Part shown: positions 22,959-33,687 of the stretch, piece by piece
Position numbering within the stretch: the first letter of the stretch is position 1
Layout: each line of letters opens with the position of its first letter
Source of the DNA: Epicoccum nigrum
Lineage: Eukaryota; Ascomycota; Dothideomycetes; Pleosporales; Didymellaceae
Reading direction: 5' to 3'
Length of the DNA: 64,000 nt
NCBI GenBank assembly: GCA_002116315.1
Contig: KZ107838.1
Coordinates: 2,560,343 to 2,624,342, forward strand
The notes under the pieces: model-generated
Told to the model about the DNA's origin: nothing
Databases searched by the model: none
What the model saw: only the letters and a program-made list of their open reading frames with translations
Program-made: the position numbers and the translations under genes

Positions 22959-24142
22959 CTAGTCACCGGCATCCAGGGGCACGTAGTCCTCCTGCTGGGC
23001 GAACAGATGCTCCGTGCCCAAGCTTTGCGCCTGGGGCTCAACGGCCTCGACCTCTGTAGAAGTTGCCTGCGATTCATCTTCTGGCGATGAAGAGCGAATG
23101 TTCGATTTCCGCATTCGAGATGCGCGATAGACGTGCCGATGTTGACATTTGTCGCCTCGAATGCACTCGCCCTTGTTAGCGAAATCCGGGCATTCGTACG
23201 CGTGGAGGTCCGCGCATGCGACGCCTTTCTCGCAGTATCCGAGCCGGCCAAATGCGTCGCAAACCTGAGCTGCTGGGTTAACACGAATGTGCGCGAACCG
23301 ACATTCCTCGTTGGTGCATCGCGCTTGCTGGAAATGAAGGCAGGTTGGGACGTTGTGTGGGGTGGACTCGTGGGAGAGAGCACAGTGTTCGCCTAGGTTG
23401 CAGTCGTTCTTATAAAGCCATCGCTTGCAGAGCGCCTGTTGGTCAGGATCGTGGAGAAGAGGGCAGCCGTGGCGGGTACATAAACCTAAAAATAGTTAGA
23501 CGTAAACATAGATGGGAAGACACGGAAGCGTCGCGATCGTCTCTGGGGTACCTGTCGATGTAAAGGTCGCGCAAAGCTGTGTTGGTTCTGGAGGAACTTG
23601 GCTGTGCTCTCTTGAATGAGCAGCCGACGGGAGTGCGGAACTGGGACCAGAGGTACTCTCGTCCTTGGAAGCGTCGGCGGATGGTTCTGGCTTGTTGAAC
23701 ACGACAGACCGGTTTTGGAATCTGGGTGCGCTGTATGTCGGCGGTGGGCGCTGGTACGGATGGTAGTACGAGGCGCCTCGTCCGCGCGGTGACCCCCTTC
23801 TATAAGGACTGAATCCGCCACGTCCGCGCGATGACCCTCCTCGATACTTTGATGCACCACGTCCTCGAGGATTATAGCTGCCTGTAGAACTGTACTCGGT
23901 TGCGGCACCGCTATCATCATCTCCGGTCGAGGACTGTGCAAGCTGTTCTTGTTGCTCCCTCTCCTGCTGCTCCCTCTTCATGCGCGCGATATAGCCTGGG
24001 TTCGCTTCGTCAACACAAGTTCCCTCCAAGTCCTCCTCTTCCACCTACTGTTCAGTTCAGCGCGCGCTCTTATCTTTTCTTCGTTCGTGCTCATGGCATT
24101 GATCTGGTCCTGGGTGTACGGCGGACGGCCGGCCGGTGCCAT
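22959..24142 (-). CDS. Five-finger CCCH zinc-finger protein (ZC3H3/Red5 type)
   Basis: Three exons: 24142-24049, 23995-23552 and 23485-22959, with 53- and 66-nt introns, giving 354 residues. After a short N-terminal part and a glutamine/glutamate-rich helix comes an RGG/RGRG-rich stretch (about residues 65-105), then five CCCH fingers. The ligands are C173/C182/C187/H191, C199/C208/C214/H218, C228/C236/C241/H245, C255/C264/C270/H274 and C278/C287/C293/H297. Intron 2 cuts through finger 1. Five tandem CCCH fingers with this spacing are typical of ZC3H3 and its fission-yeast counterpart Red5, which act in nuclear mRNA polyadenylation, export and elimination; CPSF30 is the other five-finger family, but the RGG N-terminus and absence of zinc knuckles argue against it. 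Confidence 0.85.
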
Positions 24143-24921
24143 TGTTGCAGTACTGTGACTACGGGTACTGGGTTAGTTGTATACTGTGCTGAATTAGTAC
24201 TATGTGAGCGCGTCTCTGTCTGCTGCTGTTGGGCATATACAGGACTTGGGATGGAAGATGGAAGTGGTGGGGCGATGCAGGCGCGCTTGTTGTTTTGCAC
24301 AATTGTTGCAGCATAGCATAGGAATCTGATTGGCGGGCCTGCGGGGTAGTAAGAAAACCAAAATAAACAAGAGGTTGCTAGTACATCGTCTCTACGTCGA
24401 TGCTTCTAAAGCCTTGCACAAGCTCCTGTAGTAACTACTTGAGTACTGCCTTTAGACGCCTAATTATACTATCTTCACGTGCAACATCGGCTTGTGTAAA
24501 GGACATGGATGGAATGCACGTAACACCAATGACCTCTGGTCACACGTTAGCGCGCTGTTGCATGTGAGACTCGAGGCGACTTCACTGCACAGAGTGTGTG
24601 ATGTGTGTGAGGCTGATCGTACGGTATCCAGCAAGCTGCAGAAGACTATGACAGCACAGGTTCTGTCGTTGCCTTTTGCATGCAGAAAGGCAGTGCCTAT
24701 CTCAAAATACACACTTAGAGACCTTGTGTACAAGGTAACGTGAAATCAATACATGGTATCTAACGATACCCTCGCTCGTCCAAGTGGATATCTCATCAAA
24801 CACTTTCCCTGGCAATCTGCGCCGTCCCATGCCCCAAAGCCATGCCATTACGCCATCCGTTCCCATGCAACGCCGTGATTCATGTCATATATCTTTCCGC
24901 CCTTCTCCAACTCACTCTCCC
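24143..24921. other. Intergenic: CCCH gene promoter and TAF7 3' flank
   Basis: About 780 bp between two minus-strand genes. No repeat, TATA box or gene could be recognised. Confidence 0.4.
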
Positions 24922-26664
24922 TCAATCATCCGCGTCCTCGTTACCGTTGAGCTCATTCAGCTGCTTCTTCTTGATGTGAAGATCCTGCTGCTGGCGTTCG
25001 ATAGTCTTGTTCATGCGCTGCTTGAACAGCGGGTTGTTCAGCTTGTCACGCGACTCGATGCTCTGCTGGACGGCCTTCTCGAGCTCTGCGATCTCGGCTT
25101 CCAGCAGCTCGCGCCGCTGTTGCTCGGCGGCAGCGACCTCGTCGACATCTGAATCGGAGTCATCGTCGTCGTCATCATCGTCGTCGTCTTCGGCGGATGT
25201 GGCGGCTGTAGGTGTGGCGGGCGCGGTCTCGGGCTCGACGACGATGCTGCCGTTCTGCGCGAGGGCGTGCATAGCGGCGTCGTGGGCGGAGATGGGGGTT
25301 TGCCCTTGGAGGGCGTTGCTGTTGCCGAACAGGGCCTCGATGTCGTCGCCGTCGGCTTGGATCTCGACGTCGTCGTCCTCCATGAAGCCGGCTTGGAGCA
25401 TCTCTTCCAGAGCCGCAGCGTCGACTTCTTCGATGGGGGTTTCGGCAGGCGCGTTCATCATCTCTTCATCCTCGTCATCGTCCGAGCCGGATTCGTCCTC
25501 GGATGACTCGGCGCCCTCCTCGATCAGCTCATACTTTGTGTTCTCAGCGTGCTCGTCGGCCTCCAGCAGAGCATTCATGTGAGCTTCGGCTCGCTCAACA
25601 TCGAGGTAGGACTTGCGCGGCCGGAAGCGTCTCTTACGGACCCAGCGCATGGGTGGTGTTAGACCGTGGGGGTAACGGTGTGAATTCTCCTCCACATAGC
25701 CTGGTCGAGGATATTTCTTAGCTTCCTCCTCGCTCTGGACTCTGCCTAGAACGAGTAGCATCTGGCAGACGTCTGCAGTCTTGACCCAGTCTTTCTTGTT
25801 CCAGCTTTTCATGGATTCTATGATGTTTGGTAATTCCACCATTGAAGCTGCATAGTGGCGCCCCTGAATCGTGACCATGGCCTTCCTGCCCTCCTTGTCG
25901 AAGAAGCGGAAATATACGCCTGGCCCTCCCTGCATGACGCTTCTGCCAATAGTCTTCTCTTCGATAGACTTCCGCAGGAGGTCGCAGTCAGGCCCTGGAA
26001 CCATGCGCAGGACGAACTGGCTCTCTATCGCTGGATCATTTTCTGCCTCTTCGGCTTCACTGTCGTAGCCTACACCCAAGGGTCTCGTGGGGGGTCGGCC
26101 GGCACCTTTGACCTTAAGCAATGTGGTACCGCGTGATGCGGCGGGGGCACCGGAGGTTGATGGCTTAGGCTTTATGGAGAGCTTGAGGGAAGTCGAGCGG
26201 CTCGGAGGTATCTGCGGGGCCCTTCGTACGGGTACTGGAGGCTCCTCCATGTCCTCGTCTTCACTCTCATCGACACTCTCTAGACTCTTTAGTGTTGGCT
26301 TTGGCTTGCGCTTGGCCACGGGAGTCTCTCCATCCTCGCCTTCATCGCGCACTCTCTTTTTTGGGGCAGCCTTGGCTGCTGCGAGGGGGTTTCCATCCCC
26401 ATCGACTTTGGGCTTTTTGGTATATTTGCGCTTCTGCTTGGGGACGTCGCCAGCTGCGTCGCCAGGTGTTGAGGGCGCGGCAGGTGCTGCAGGCTTCAGC
26501 TTCAGCTTGAAGCCACCAATTTTGGAGGCAGTCGGCGTGGGCGTGGCCGTGAGCGTGGGCGTGGGCGCTGCGTCTCCGTTGGCGGGCGGCGCGGGCGGTG
26601 TTGCGACTGCGGCGGGCGCATCGCTGGCGGGAGCTGCGTTGGGGTTCTTGAGCTTGAGCTTCAT
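24922..26664 (-). CDS. taf7: TFIID subunit TAF7
   Basis: General transcription factor subunit; TAF7 binds TAF1 and restrains its activity. The ATG at 26664 gives 580 residues; the frame stays open above it but without a suitable ATG context. Residues 1-210 are Ala/Pro/Lys-rich and disordered, with repeated short KLKLK motifs. The TAFII55 N-terminal domain fills about 214-365 (ESQFVLRMVPGPDCDLLRK; VYFRFFDKEGRKAMVTI; SMVELPNIIESMKSWNKKDW; LTPPMRWVRKRRFRP). The rest is acidic, with an uninterrupted run of ten Asp, and ends in a predicted coiled coil. Intronless. It lies head to head with TAF3, 349 bp apart. Confidence 0.95.
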   Translation of the reverse strand: MKLKLKNPNAAPASDAPAAVATPPAPPANGDAAPTPTLTATPTPTASKIGGFKLKLKPAAPAAPSTPGDAAGDVPKQKRKYTKKPKVDGDGNPLAAAKAAPKKRVRDEGEDGETPVAKRKPKPTLKSLESVDESEDEDMEEPPVPVRRAPQIPPSRSTSLKLSIKPKPSTSGAPAASRGTTLLKVKGAGRPPTRPLGVGYDSEAEEAENDPAIESQFVLRMVPGPDCDLLRKSIEEKTIGRSVMQGGPGVYFRFFDKEGRKAMVTIQGRHYAASMVELPNIIESMKSWNKKDWVKTADVCQMLLVLGRVQSEEEAKKYPRPGYVEENSHRYPHGLTPPMRWVRKRRFRPRKSYLDVERAEAHMNALLEADEHAENTKYELIEEGAESSEDESGSDDDEDEEMMNAPAETPIEEVDAAALEEMLQAGFMEDDDVEIQADGDDIEALFGNSNALQGQTPISAHDAAMHALAQNGSIVVEPETAPATPTAATSAEDDDDDDDDDDSDSDVDEVAAAEQQRRELLEAEIAELEKAVQQSIESRDKLNNPLFKQRMNKTIERQQQDLHIKKKQLNELNGNEDADD

Positions 26665-27013
26665 CGTGTCGACGTCGGCGCAGTTGGACGGCCGTGCATG
26701 GGCATGGGCGGTGGTAATGGGGCGCTGCGGCGCACTGCTGGGTATCAAGTCGTAGCCGGTGCGAAGTAGGCGGGTGTTGTGAATTGCAGCTACAAATTGC
26801 GGAGGTGCTTCCTTGGCGCAGCCGCGCGAATGTGAAAGTCGCGGTTGCGGTCGCGGTCGCGGTCCAAGCTCCCACGCGCCTTCCAATCACTCTGGCATCC
26901 AACACCAGCACCGTCCTGCCCCGACACGCCTGACGATGCGCTGTCTGCTGCCTCGATAACCGCTGATACCGACCGGACTCTTGCGCCCACACACACACCC
27001 TCGCTGCGCCAGC
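26665..27013. promoter_or_regulatory. Shared promoter of taf7 and taf3
   Basis: 349 bp separate the two start codons. GC-rich, with no TATA box on either strand. Four tandem hexamers (gcggtt then three gcggtc) at 26841-26864 sit almost exactly in the middle, 177 bp from taf7 and 150 bp from taf3. Confidence 0.6.
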
Positions 27014-27805
27014 ATGTCCCAGAACGACCTGTTCCTGAACCTTCTGCGCCCGGCAGTCCTGCACATCTTGCGCGCCACCGGTTTCCACTATGGCAAGCCC
27101 TCGGCCGTGGATACCGTCGTGGACCTCACGGCGCGATACCTGACGCTGCTTGCTGAGCGAACCGCCTACAATGCCTATTCGAACCACAACGATCTGGAGC
27201 CCGACCTCTCTGACGTGCGCATGGCGATGCAGGACTGTGGGCTGCTGGTGCCGACCATGACCGCAGGCGAGGAGCTCTGGAAGGAGTACCTGCGCAAGCC
27301 CCTCGAAGAGTACAATGGCGAATCTGGCGCACGGGAGATGGAGGAACGGCGGCGCGACGCCGAGGATACGGCAGACGTCAACGAGTTCATAGATTGGGTC
27401 ACGGGCGAGCAGAACAGGGAGATACGGCGCATAGCTGGCACATACAAGCCCGTTGCCACAAACCCTACAGAACAGCTGGACCAGCTGGAGATGGAGGACT
27501 ACCTGAACAGTACGTCTTGCATTGCAACATTCTCTGAAATTCTACTGACATACACCACAGCGCTCATGAAGAAACATAGCAAGACCGGCGTCGAGTCACG
27601 CTTCCAGGGCACAGTCCTCGGCATACAATCTGAAACCAAGCCTGTCAAGATCGAAGGAGGCGGACCAGATTCTATTGAGGAGTGGAATCGCAGAACAGTA
27701 GAGAAGGCGATAAAAGCAGCAGAGTCCAAGGCCGAAAGCAACGAAACGCCAGCCGCGTCGAGACAGCAGTCGGTAGACGTGGATATGGATATGGAAACGG
27801 AGTGA
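27014..27805 (+). CDS. taf3: TFIID subunit TAF3 (histone-fold, Bromo_TP)
   Basis: Two exons (27014-27509, 27561-27805) joined over a 51-nt intron with GTACGT, CTGAC and CAG give 246 residues. The intron length is a multiple of three and holds no stop, so retention would give a 263-residue form. Residues 5-80 match the bromodomain-associated histone fold (LLRPAVLHILRATGFHYGKP; VVDLTARYLTLLAERTAYNA; DLSDVRMAMQDCGLLVP) that pairs with TAF10 in TFIID. The following FIDWVTGEQNREIRRIAG is usual in fungal TAF3. No PHD finger is present, as expected for fungi (animal TAF3 has one). Shares its promoter with taf7. Confidence 0.88.
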   Translation: MSQNDLFLNLLRPAVLHILRATGFHYGKPSAVDTVVDLTARYLTLLAERTAYNAYSNHNDLEPDLSDVRMAMQDCGLLVPTMTAGEELWKEYLRKPLEEYNGESGAREMEERRRDAEDTADVNEFIDWVTGEQNREIRRIAGTYKPVATNPTEQLDQLEMEDYLNSTSCIATFSEILLTYTTALMKKHSKTGVESRFQGTVLGIQSETKPVKIEGGGPDSIEEWNRRTVEKAIKAAESKAESNETPAASRQQSVDVDMDMETE

Positions 27806-28249
27806 AATACCCACGGTTGATTGGATTGTTACAGCATAGCGAGGCGTTAGGGGTGGGACTTGAGTATTCATCAAAAGGGTATGTCTGCGTTTGGAGAGCA
27901 TCAGTAGCTTACGCAACTGCAAAAGTCAAGCCTTTACATGTCCTCCAACGGCACTTTCTAATTACGCGATGCAGGCTGATAACACCACGAGCGCGTTTGC
28001 ACCAGACTAGCAACGCGCCGTGGGGTCAATTATGAATGACGCGCCCCGCCTACGTCATGCCTACCATGACACCGATTTCGCAACTTCCCATAACAGCACA
28101 CTTCCCAACCACATTTCCTCACACAACCCCACTCCAGAACTCAGACTACAGACACTGGTTCACCGCCCATTGAGATCCAATCTCGACATCCCATCGCCAA
28201 CACAACCACCACACCACCACACCACCACAAATAGGACAAGCAGCCCAAC
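27806..28249. other. Intergenic upstream of the 183-residue gene
   Basis: 3' flank of taf3 followed by the promoter of the next gene. A CA/CCA-rich repeat (caccaccacac units) at 28198-28232 lies just ahead of the ATG at 28250. Confidence 0.4.
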
Positions 28250-28858
28250 ATGTCCGCCCTCTCTCCCACTGGCCCCTCGCAGCCAACCCAAGACCAAGCC
28301 TACACAACCCCCGGCAACCCCGTCTCCGCCAACCCCCAGGAGAAAGCCTCCCAGGGCTTCAACGCGGCAGACAACAGCGCCAGCGTCGACCAGCGCGTCC
28401 CCCAGAAGCAAGCCTCAGATGCTGCAGGCCACCACAACGCCAAGTTTGAGGAGGGCGCGGGCGTGCACGGCGCGCCTGCAGGTGAAGAGGCTAAGGGCCT
28501 GACAAGCGAGGATGTGGGCAGGCACAAGGAGCTCGATGGGGAGCAGATGGCTGCGCCGGGGGAGGGGAGGGTGGCTGAGGCGGTGAGGCAGGGGGGCGAG
28601 GGGATGGGCGGCGGAGGCAGTGAGCCCAGCTTTACTAGCGATTTGGACAGGTGAGTTCGCTGTTGTTGTGGAAGAGGTGCACGACTAGATTGCTAATCTC
28701 CAAATAGGAAGAAGGCAGAGCAGGCGGAGGCGCGAGAGGCCATCAAGTCAGAGAGGCAGGGGAATGTGGCCGCTGGGGGTGCGGCGGGTCAGCAAGGTGG
28801 ACCTGCGAATCCGGTTGGGAAGGATAACTACCCCAACGGAGGTCCGTTGAGCCAGTGA
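28250..28858 (+). CDS. Small hydrophilic, disordered fungal protein
   Basis: Exons 28250-28650 and 28708-28858 (57-nt intron, GTGAGT..TAG, GCTAAT branch) give 183 residues. The protein is rich in Gly, Ala, Gln, Glu and Lys, has no hydrophobic segment and almost no aromatic residues. Notable parts are EKASQGFNAADNSASVDQRV, GLTSEDVGRHKELDGEQMAA and DLDRKKAEQAEAREAIKSER. Composition recalls LEA-like stress proteins, but there is no domain I can name. I believe related small proteins are widespread in filamentous ascomycetes; function unknown. Confidence 0.8.
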
Positions 28859-29389
28859 GGGTATGAAAGGGCTGAGGGAGTGGAGAAGGCGAGGAATGGA
28901 CGTACATGTAACATGAATGAACTATAATGGCTACCTACCCACCATCTTCTTCATAACTAGCCTTACCACTGCGCCGGACAACATGACAATGCACGCAAAC
29001 TCACCTCACATGCAAACACGCAGATGTGCATCTCACCAATCAAGAAGCAACAACAGAATATATGTATATACCTACGACGCTTCACTCCTTCATCAACAAC
29101 TTCTCTCCCAACAAGAAAGCAACAGAGAAGAAAGAACAGGAAAGCAAAACGTAGCATTACAGTTTAAATAAAACCCTATAATGCATTCATGTATTGAGAG
29201 AAATGCAAAACCCTTGAAACCCCGAACCCGATGCAGACCTACCGCAACCTTGGAAAGAGGTTGGTGGTCACAATCATCTCTTACGCCGTGCCGTGCCGTG
29301 CCGTGAATCCCTAAAACCCCCAAAAAGGAAAAAGGCGGTCGTTATGTACATGAAGAAGAAGCAGGGAAGGAAAGAAGAGAAGAGAAGGC
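28859..29389. other. Convergent 3' flanks
   Basis: AT-richer DNA between the 3' ends of the small hydrophilic protein gene and the DUF7896-type gene. A short gccgt tandem (about four units) lies at 29287-29303. No gene seen. Confidence 0.4.
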
Positions 29390-31295
29390 TTACGGCCCCA
29401 CGCCGTAAGCGTCGAACGAAAATTCCCCCCCTACGGGGGGATACGCAAACGCATCGGCAGAGACGATACTCGCCCCGAGCCCGTAATCGAGCGGCATCGC
29501 GGGGGGCAGACGGTGCTGGCCGGGGGGATAGGGAGTGTCGATGCCGTGCATGGCGAAGGCGTCGAACGACGACGCGTCCACGACGGGGTCCCCGCCCATG
29601 TCGGCGTCGTCGGCGCTCTCCTCCGCGCTCTCGGGCGACGCGGCTTTGGTCCCGGTGTTGGGCACCTCCAGCTCGCGGATCCAGTGCATCTTCAGCCAGT
29701 CCATGGCCGGGTGGTCGCCGCCGCCGATGCCGCCGCGCTTCTCGTCGTTCTTGCCCTTGCGGCCCCTCTTGCGCGGGTGGAAGTGCGCGCGCCGCAGGTG
29801 CGCCGCCGCGTTGTAGTACGCGCCGTAGACCTTCTTGTTGCGGCAGTGCTTGCAGTTGTCGAGGAACTTGGCGTCGAACGAGGGCGCCACGCAGATGAAG
29901 CCTTTGCGCACCGCGGCGTGCGCCCGCGCGATGTGGCGGTCCAGCTCGTGCGTGCCGCGGAAGCCGTCCGGCCGCTCGGAGCAATGGGCGCACATGATCT
30001 TTGGGTGCGAGGGGCGCACGTAGGGGGTTTTGCTCAGCAGGCCCACGGTTTTCGAGACGCCGTCCGGGGTCTGGATTTGGGCGAGCTGCGCAGTGGAGGG
30101 CGTGCGGGTGCTGGGAGGGGAGGTGGGGGAGAGGTGGTCGTGTTTGGGGGCCAGGGGCCGCGAGGCGGCGGCGGCGTTGATTTCGCGCTCGCGGCGCGAC
30201 TGACGGGAGAAGGTGGAGTGCGCGGACGAGGCGCTCTCCGATGACTGCTGCGATGTCGACCTCCGCATATCCTCCGCCAGGTACGACGCGTTCTGGGGTT
30301 GTTGCTGCGGGGAGCATGCAAGTGCGTTGAGCACACTTGCATTGGAAACAGCAAGGGGGGAGGTGGAGGAAGAGAGGGTAGAGGGAGAAGTAGAAAACGC
30401 AGGAAAGATGACGGTTTCACTGGCCACAGGACCAGTGAAGGCAAAGAAATCAGAATCGAACTTCGATCCATTGTCAAAACACGCAGACGGAAAGGAAAGC
30501 TGACTATCCTTGGGGAGGATAGGCATGGTAGAAAACAAATCAGACGAAGACTGATGGACAACGCGCAAAGAAGAGTCGTCGGGAGAAAGGAAAGAGGGGT
30601 TCAGACTGCCCTGACGACTCATGGCGTTACTAGATTGAGTAACAGGAGTCATCAGCGCAGTCTGAGGAGTGCTGGGCGAGGTGCTGGAGCAATCTGACGA
30701 TTGACACCATTGCGGGGTTAGTTGCACGCGCATATTTTGAAACGGCACCGACGGCGACGACGCCTCGATGCATGTGTTGACGTAGTCACCGGGAGTGTAC
30801 TCAACCGTAGTCTCAGGGATCGCCTGAAGGTGAGCCTGCTGCACGCGCAGCGAGTGCTCCGAGTAAAGCGCGTAGTCGCCGCCCGTCGACTCTTGGGCGA
30901 GGGTGGCGGACCAGATACCAAAGTCACTTGCTGAGCGCTGGAGGTCGATGGCTTCTGGGAGGGTGGTGGTTCTTGGTTGGGAGGCCGGGGCGGAGCGAGT
31001 GCGGTCCATCTGCGGGAGGTTAGAACGACGGGGAGAGCGAGACCACCAAAGATTATGTCCATACAGGAAGTTGCGTCAAGTTCGACATGCTGTTGGGCAT
31101 CGTCCTTGGGATCTGGTGGGCCATCGAGGGCTGTGCGTGCATGTCGAAGGCATTGCTGGGGTACAGAGAGGCCGTCGACCAGGCCTCTTGTCGCTGCTCC
31201 TCAGTGAGGTGGGCGTTACTGTTCCAGAATTCCTGTCGGGCATGCTCGAGTATCGTAAAGGCACTACTACTACTATCCATATAGATATCGGCCAT
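29390..31295 (-). CDS. DUF7896-type protein with Cys/His-rich region
   Basis: Exons 31295-31065 and 31009-29390 (55-nt intron, GTATGG..CTAAC..CAG) give 616 residues. Residues 1-330 are Ser/Thr/Gln-rich and disordered, as in fungal transcription factors. A conserved Cys/His block follows: KIMCAHCSERPDGFRGTHE, then ELDRHIARAHAA, FICVAPSF, NCKHCRNKKVYGAYYNAAAH and LRRAHFHPRKRGRKGK. It looks like degenerate C2H2 fingers followed by a basic patch. The C-terminal tail is acidic, then Pro/Gly/Tyr-rich. This Cys/His block is the signature I associate with fungal DUF7896 proteins. Probably nuclear and DNA- or chromatin-binding; no target is known. The second exon also begins with ATG, so a shorter form starting at 31009 could exist. 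Confidence 0.8.
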
Positions 31296-32274
31296 GTTAA
31301 GATTATGTTCTGTAGCTGATGTAGTAATCTTGTAGGTAGCAAAACTGCACACTGTCAATGATCTGCGAACGACGATGAGCTGCTGCAGCTGCAGTGGATC
31401 TTACAGTGAGTAGATGTCGTTGAAAAAATGTAGGTGATATAAAGGCGAATGGGAAGTTTCAATAATGTGAGGCGTGCAATTGAGGAGAAGGCGGGTCACG
31501 ATGGGAAGAATGGGCTTTTAGCACACTACGCGAATTGCAGCAGGCGGTTGATGCGCTGGCTCGAGCGGAGGACTGTCTGACGAATGCGGGACACAGCGAG
31601 CGGGTCGTGACAGGGCCAGACGTCGCTCAGGAGGGCAACCCAAGTCGATCATCACCGGCTCTCGTCTCGCGTGTGATTGGATGACAAGAGACGTGGGTGA
31701 ATGCAATTCGCTGCCTCGTATTTAATCCGGAAGACCGCGCGCCGACCCATGTCGTCTTGGCTAGGATCGACCCTATAGCGAGCACACACTTGGTGAAAGG
31801 GCAACAAGCGTCCTGCATCCTCTTCCATTCGGTCAAATACAGCATCAGTGGCAGCGTATCCTCGTCAAGCTGGTTTGCTTTTTGCGGCGCCCGCGCCTCT
31901 GTTCCGGGGGGCAAGGCAGAACGGTGTCGGCGTTCGTCATTCACGGAGGCTGTCAAACCGCGCCCGGAACAAGTCGTCCTCAACGCCCCGTTGCGGTATA
32001 ACGCTTCCGACCCTGCGTTACCGACCATGATGATTTTGAGACACACCTTTAGCTGCTCCTGTTATTGAACACTTTGCTGCATCACGGACTGCCCCAGCTG
32101 GTCAGCGAGTCGTATACTGTTCGTATACTGCTTGGCGCGAGATTTCACCGAGCGTCTCATCTCAAACATGGGTTACGAGTCTTCTCTCCAATTTCGATTA
32201 AGTTTGATTCGACACCACCAAACATAGACATCTTTTCTTCTAGTCTAGCAGAACACGAGCCCTCAGTTTGCTGT
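31296..32274. other. Intergenic, about 1 kb
   Basis: Promoter of the DUF7896-type gene plus the 3' flank of the next gene. Open frames in this stretch are short and overlap on both strands; none is convincing. Confidence 0.4.
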
Positions 32275-33687
32275 TCACCCTTCATTGCCCTTGAACCCGG
32301 GAAGTGCCGGCGACAGCAGTCTCCTTAATCTGATTAGCTGGCGCTTTTGTGGAGAGTCTTGTGGCACGGAGGCGCCGGATGACGCTGACGAGAACGAGAA
32401 CCTGGAGAGGGTGCTGGACGTGGCTCTGGAGTGGCTGCTCTGCTGACTCCACGGACTGACAGGATCAAGTTCCAAAACGTCCAGGTCGGTTTCTTGTAGC
32501 GCCTGTTGCGGCGTGCGCAGCCAATACCGGTCCAGGCACTCGTCTGTGGCTTCCTCGATCAAACCCATGCCGTCGAAGAATACAACTGTCTGATCAAGGG
32601 CCAGCAGATCGGATGGACGACGCACTGCCGGATCTGTCTCGCTTGCAAACGGGTCTAGTGTGGCAGCGGAATCTTTTCGCAGCATTGCTGGATGCTTTTC
32701 CAGACAAATCGGACCAGGCACATACATCCTTGTCTCATACGCGTCCCCGAGGTCCTCGTTGCCAGCCAGCACATCGCTTGAAGGTGGCTGTGGCCTCCAG
32801 AAGGCTGAGGGCGTTTTTGGTGAAACAGGCGTAGAGGTCCCTCGTCTGCCGTGAATGGCACTGGTCGGCCTGAATCGACCAGGCTGAGGCAGCGGCTGAG
32901 GCTTATGTGCAGAGTAGAGCTCTACAGGCGTTGCCGTCATCGACTGAGGTGAGTCCACGAATTGGTCGGAGCCCGGTGTTACTACGTCCATTCTCAACTT
33001 GGTCAACTGCTTCTTCTTTAGCGCCTCTCGCACTCTTGGTTTACGAGAGAAAGAAGCATTGGTTTGCTCCAGGTCTAATAGCCTGCCTCTCAAGTCTTCA
33101 CTTTCCGTATACGCAACCGTCTGCCTCGGTCTTTCTTCTTCCATAACTGTCTCCCCTATACCGAGTACTCTTCGAGCCTTGAGGTCGCTTTCAAACGACA
33201 TGTGCATTGAGTGCCTGCCTAGCGCTGCGTCCCGCTTCTCCAGACGTGCACTCATAACTCTTCTCGGCACTTGAGGTGCATACTGAGTTGATGTAAAAGA
33301 GTCGGGCGGTGCCGTATCAGATGTCTGCCGCGAACTCGATCTTCTCACCATAGCTGCGACGTCGCTGTATCTCCGTAAATGTTGTCGCAGCGACTGCCTC
33401 TTTGAAGGCGAGGTCACCGTGATCGCTGGCGTAGCCGGCGGCGTGCGCGGCATCTCTGGTTGAAGCATCTTGGGTGTATCTGGAGTATGAGCAACGGGAG
33501 TCGGGTCGTCCTCAACGTTGCCTTCACCATCAGTATCCTCTAATGAAGAGGTGATGCCCATCAAGGTCCATAGCCCATCGAAGAGGAGCCCAAGCTCGCT
33601 AATCTCGCTGACGGGACGGGCAGCGAAGTTCGCTGACGGTAGTTCATCATCTGGAATGTCATAGTAGTCTTTTCCTAAGGTTTGCAT
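32275..33687 (-). CDS. Conserved-looking protein of unknown function
   Basis: A single 470-residue open frame with steady protein-like composition. I recognise no domain. It has an acidic start (DYYDIPDDELPSANFAARPV), a Ser/Arg-rich region (KRQSLRQHLRRYSDVAAMVR), scattered SP/TP sites, a short conserved-looking block near residues 375-405 (LLALDQTVVFFDGMGLIEEA) and a basic end (RQLIRLRRLLSPALPGF). It could be a cytoskeletal or signalling adaptor, but this is only composition. No intron is needed. The start at 33687 is the first in-frame ATG. Confidence 0.7.
   Translation of the reverse strand: MQTLGKDYYDIPDDELPSANFAARPVSEISELGLLFDGLWTLMGITSSLEDTDGEGNVEDDPTPVAHTPDTPKMLQPEMPRTPPATPAITVTSPSKRQSLRQHLRRYSDVAAMVRRSSSRQTSDTAPPDSFTSTQYAPQVPRRVMSARLEKRDAALGRHSMHMSFESDLKARRVLGIGETVMEEERPRQTVAYTESEDLRGRLLDLEQTNASFSRKPRVREALKKKQLTKLRMDVVTPGSDQFVDSPQSMTATPVELYSAHKPQPLPQPGRFRPTSAIHGRRGTSTPVSPKTPSAFWRPQPPSSDVLAGNEDLGDAYETRMYVPGPICLEKHPAMLRKDSAATLDPFASETDPAVRRPSDLLALDQTVVFFDGMGLIEEATDECLDRYWLRTPQQALQETDLDVLELDPVSPWSQQSSHSRATSSTLSRFSFSSASSGASVPQDSPQKRQLIRLRRLLSPALPGFKGNEG

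Noticed and set aside
26087..26755. 222-codon plus-strand ORF across taf7
   Set aside because: Antisense of the taf7 N-terminal half; Ser/Gly/Val-rich and without features.
29274..30317. 347-codon minus-strand ORF overlapping the DUF7896-type gene
   Set aside because: Same strand but a different frame of that gene, with Arg/Pro/His-rich low-complexity translation.
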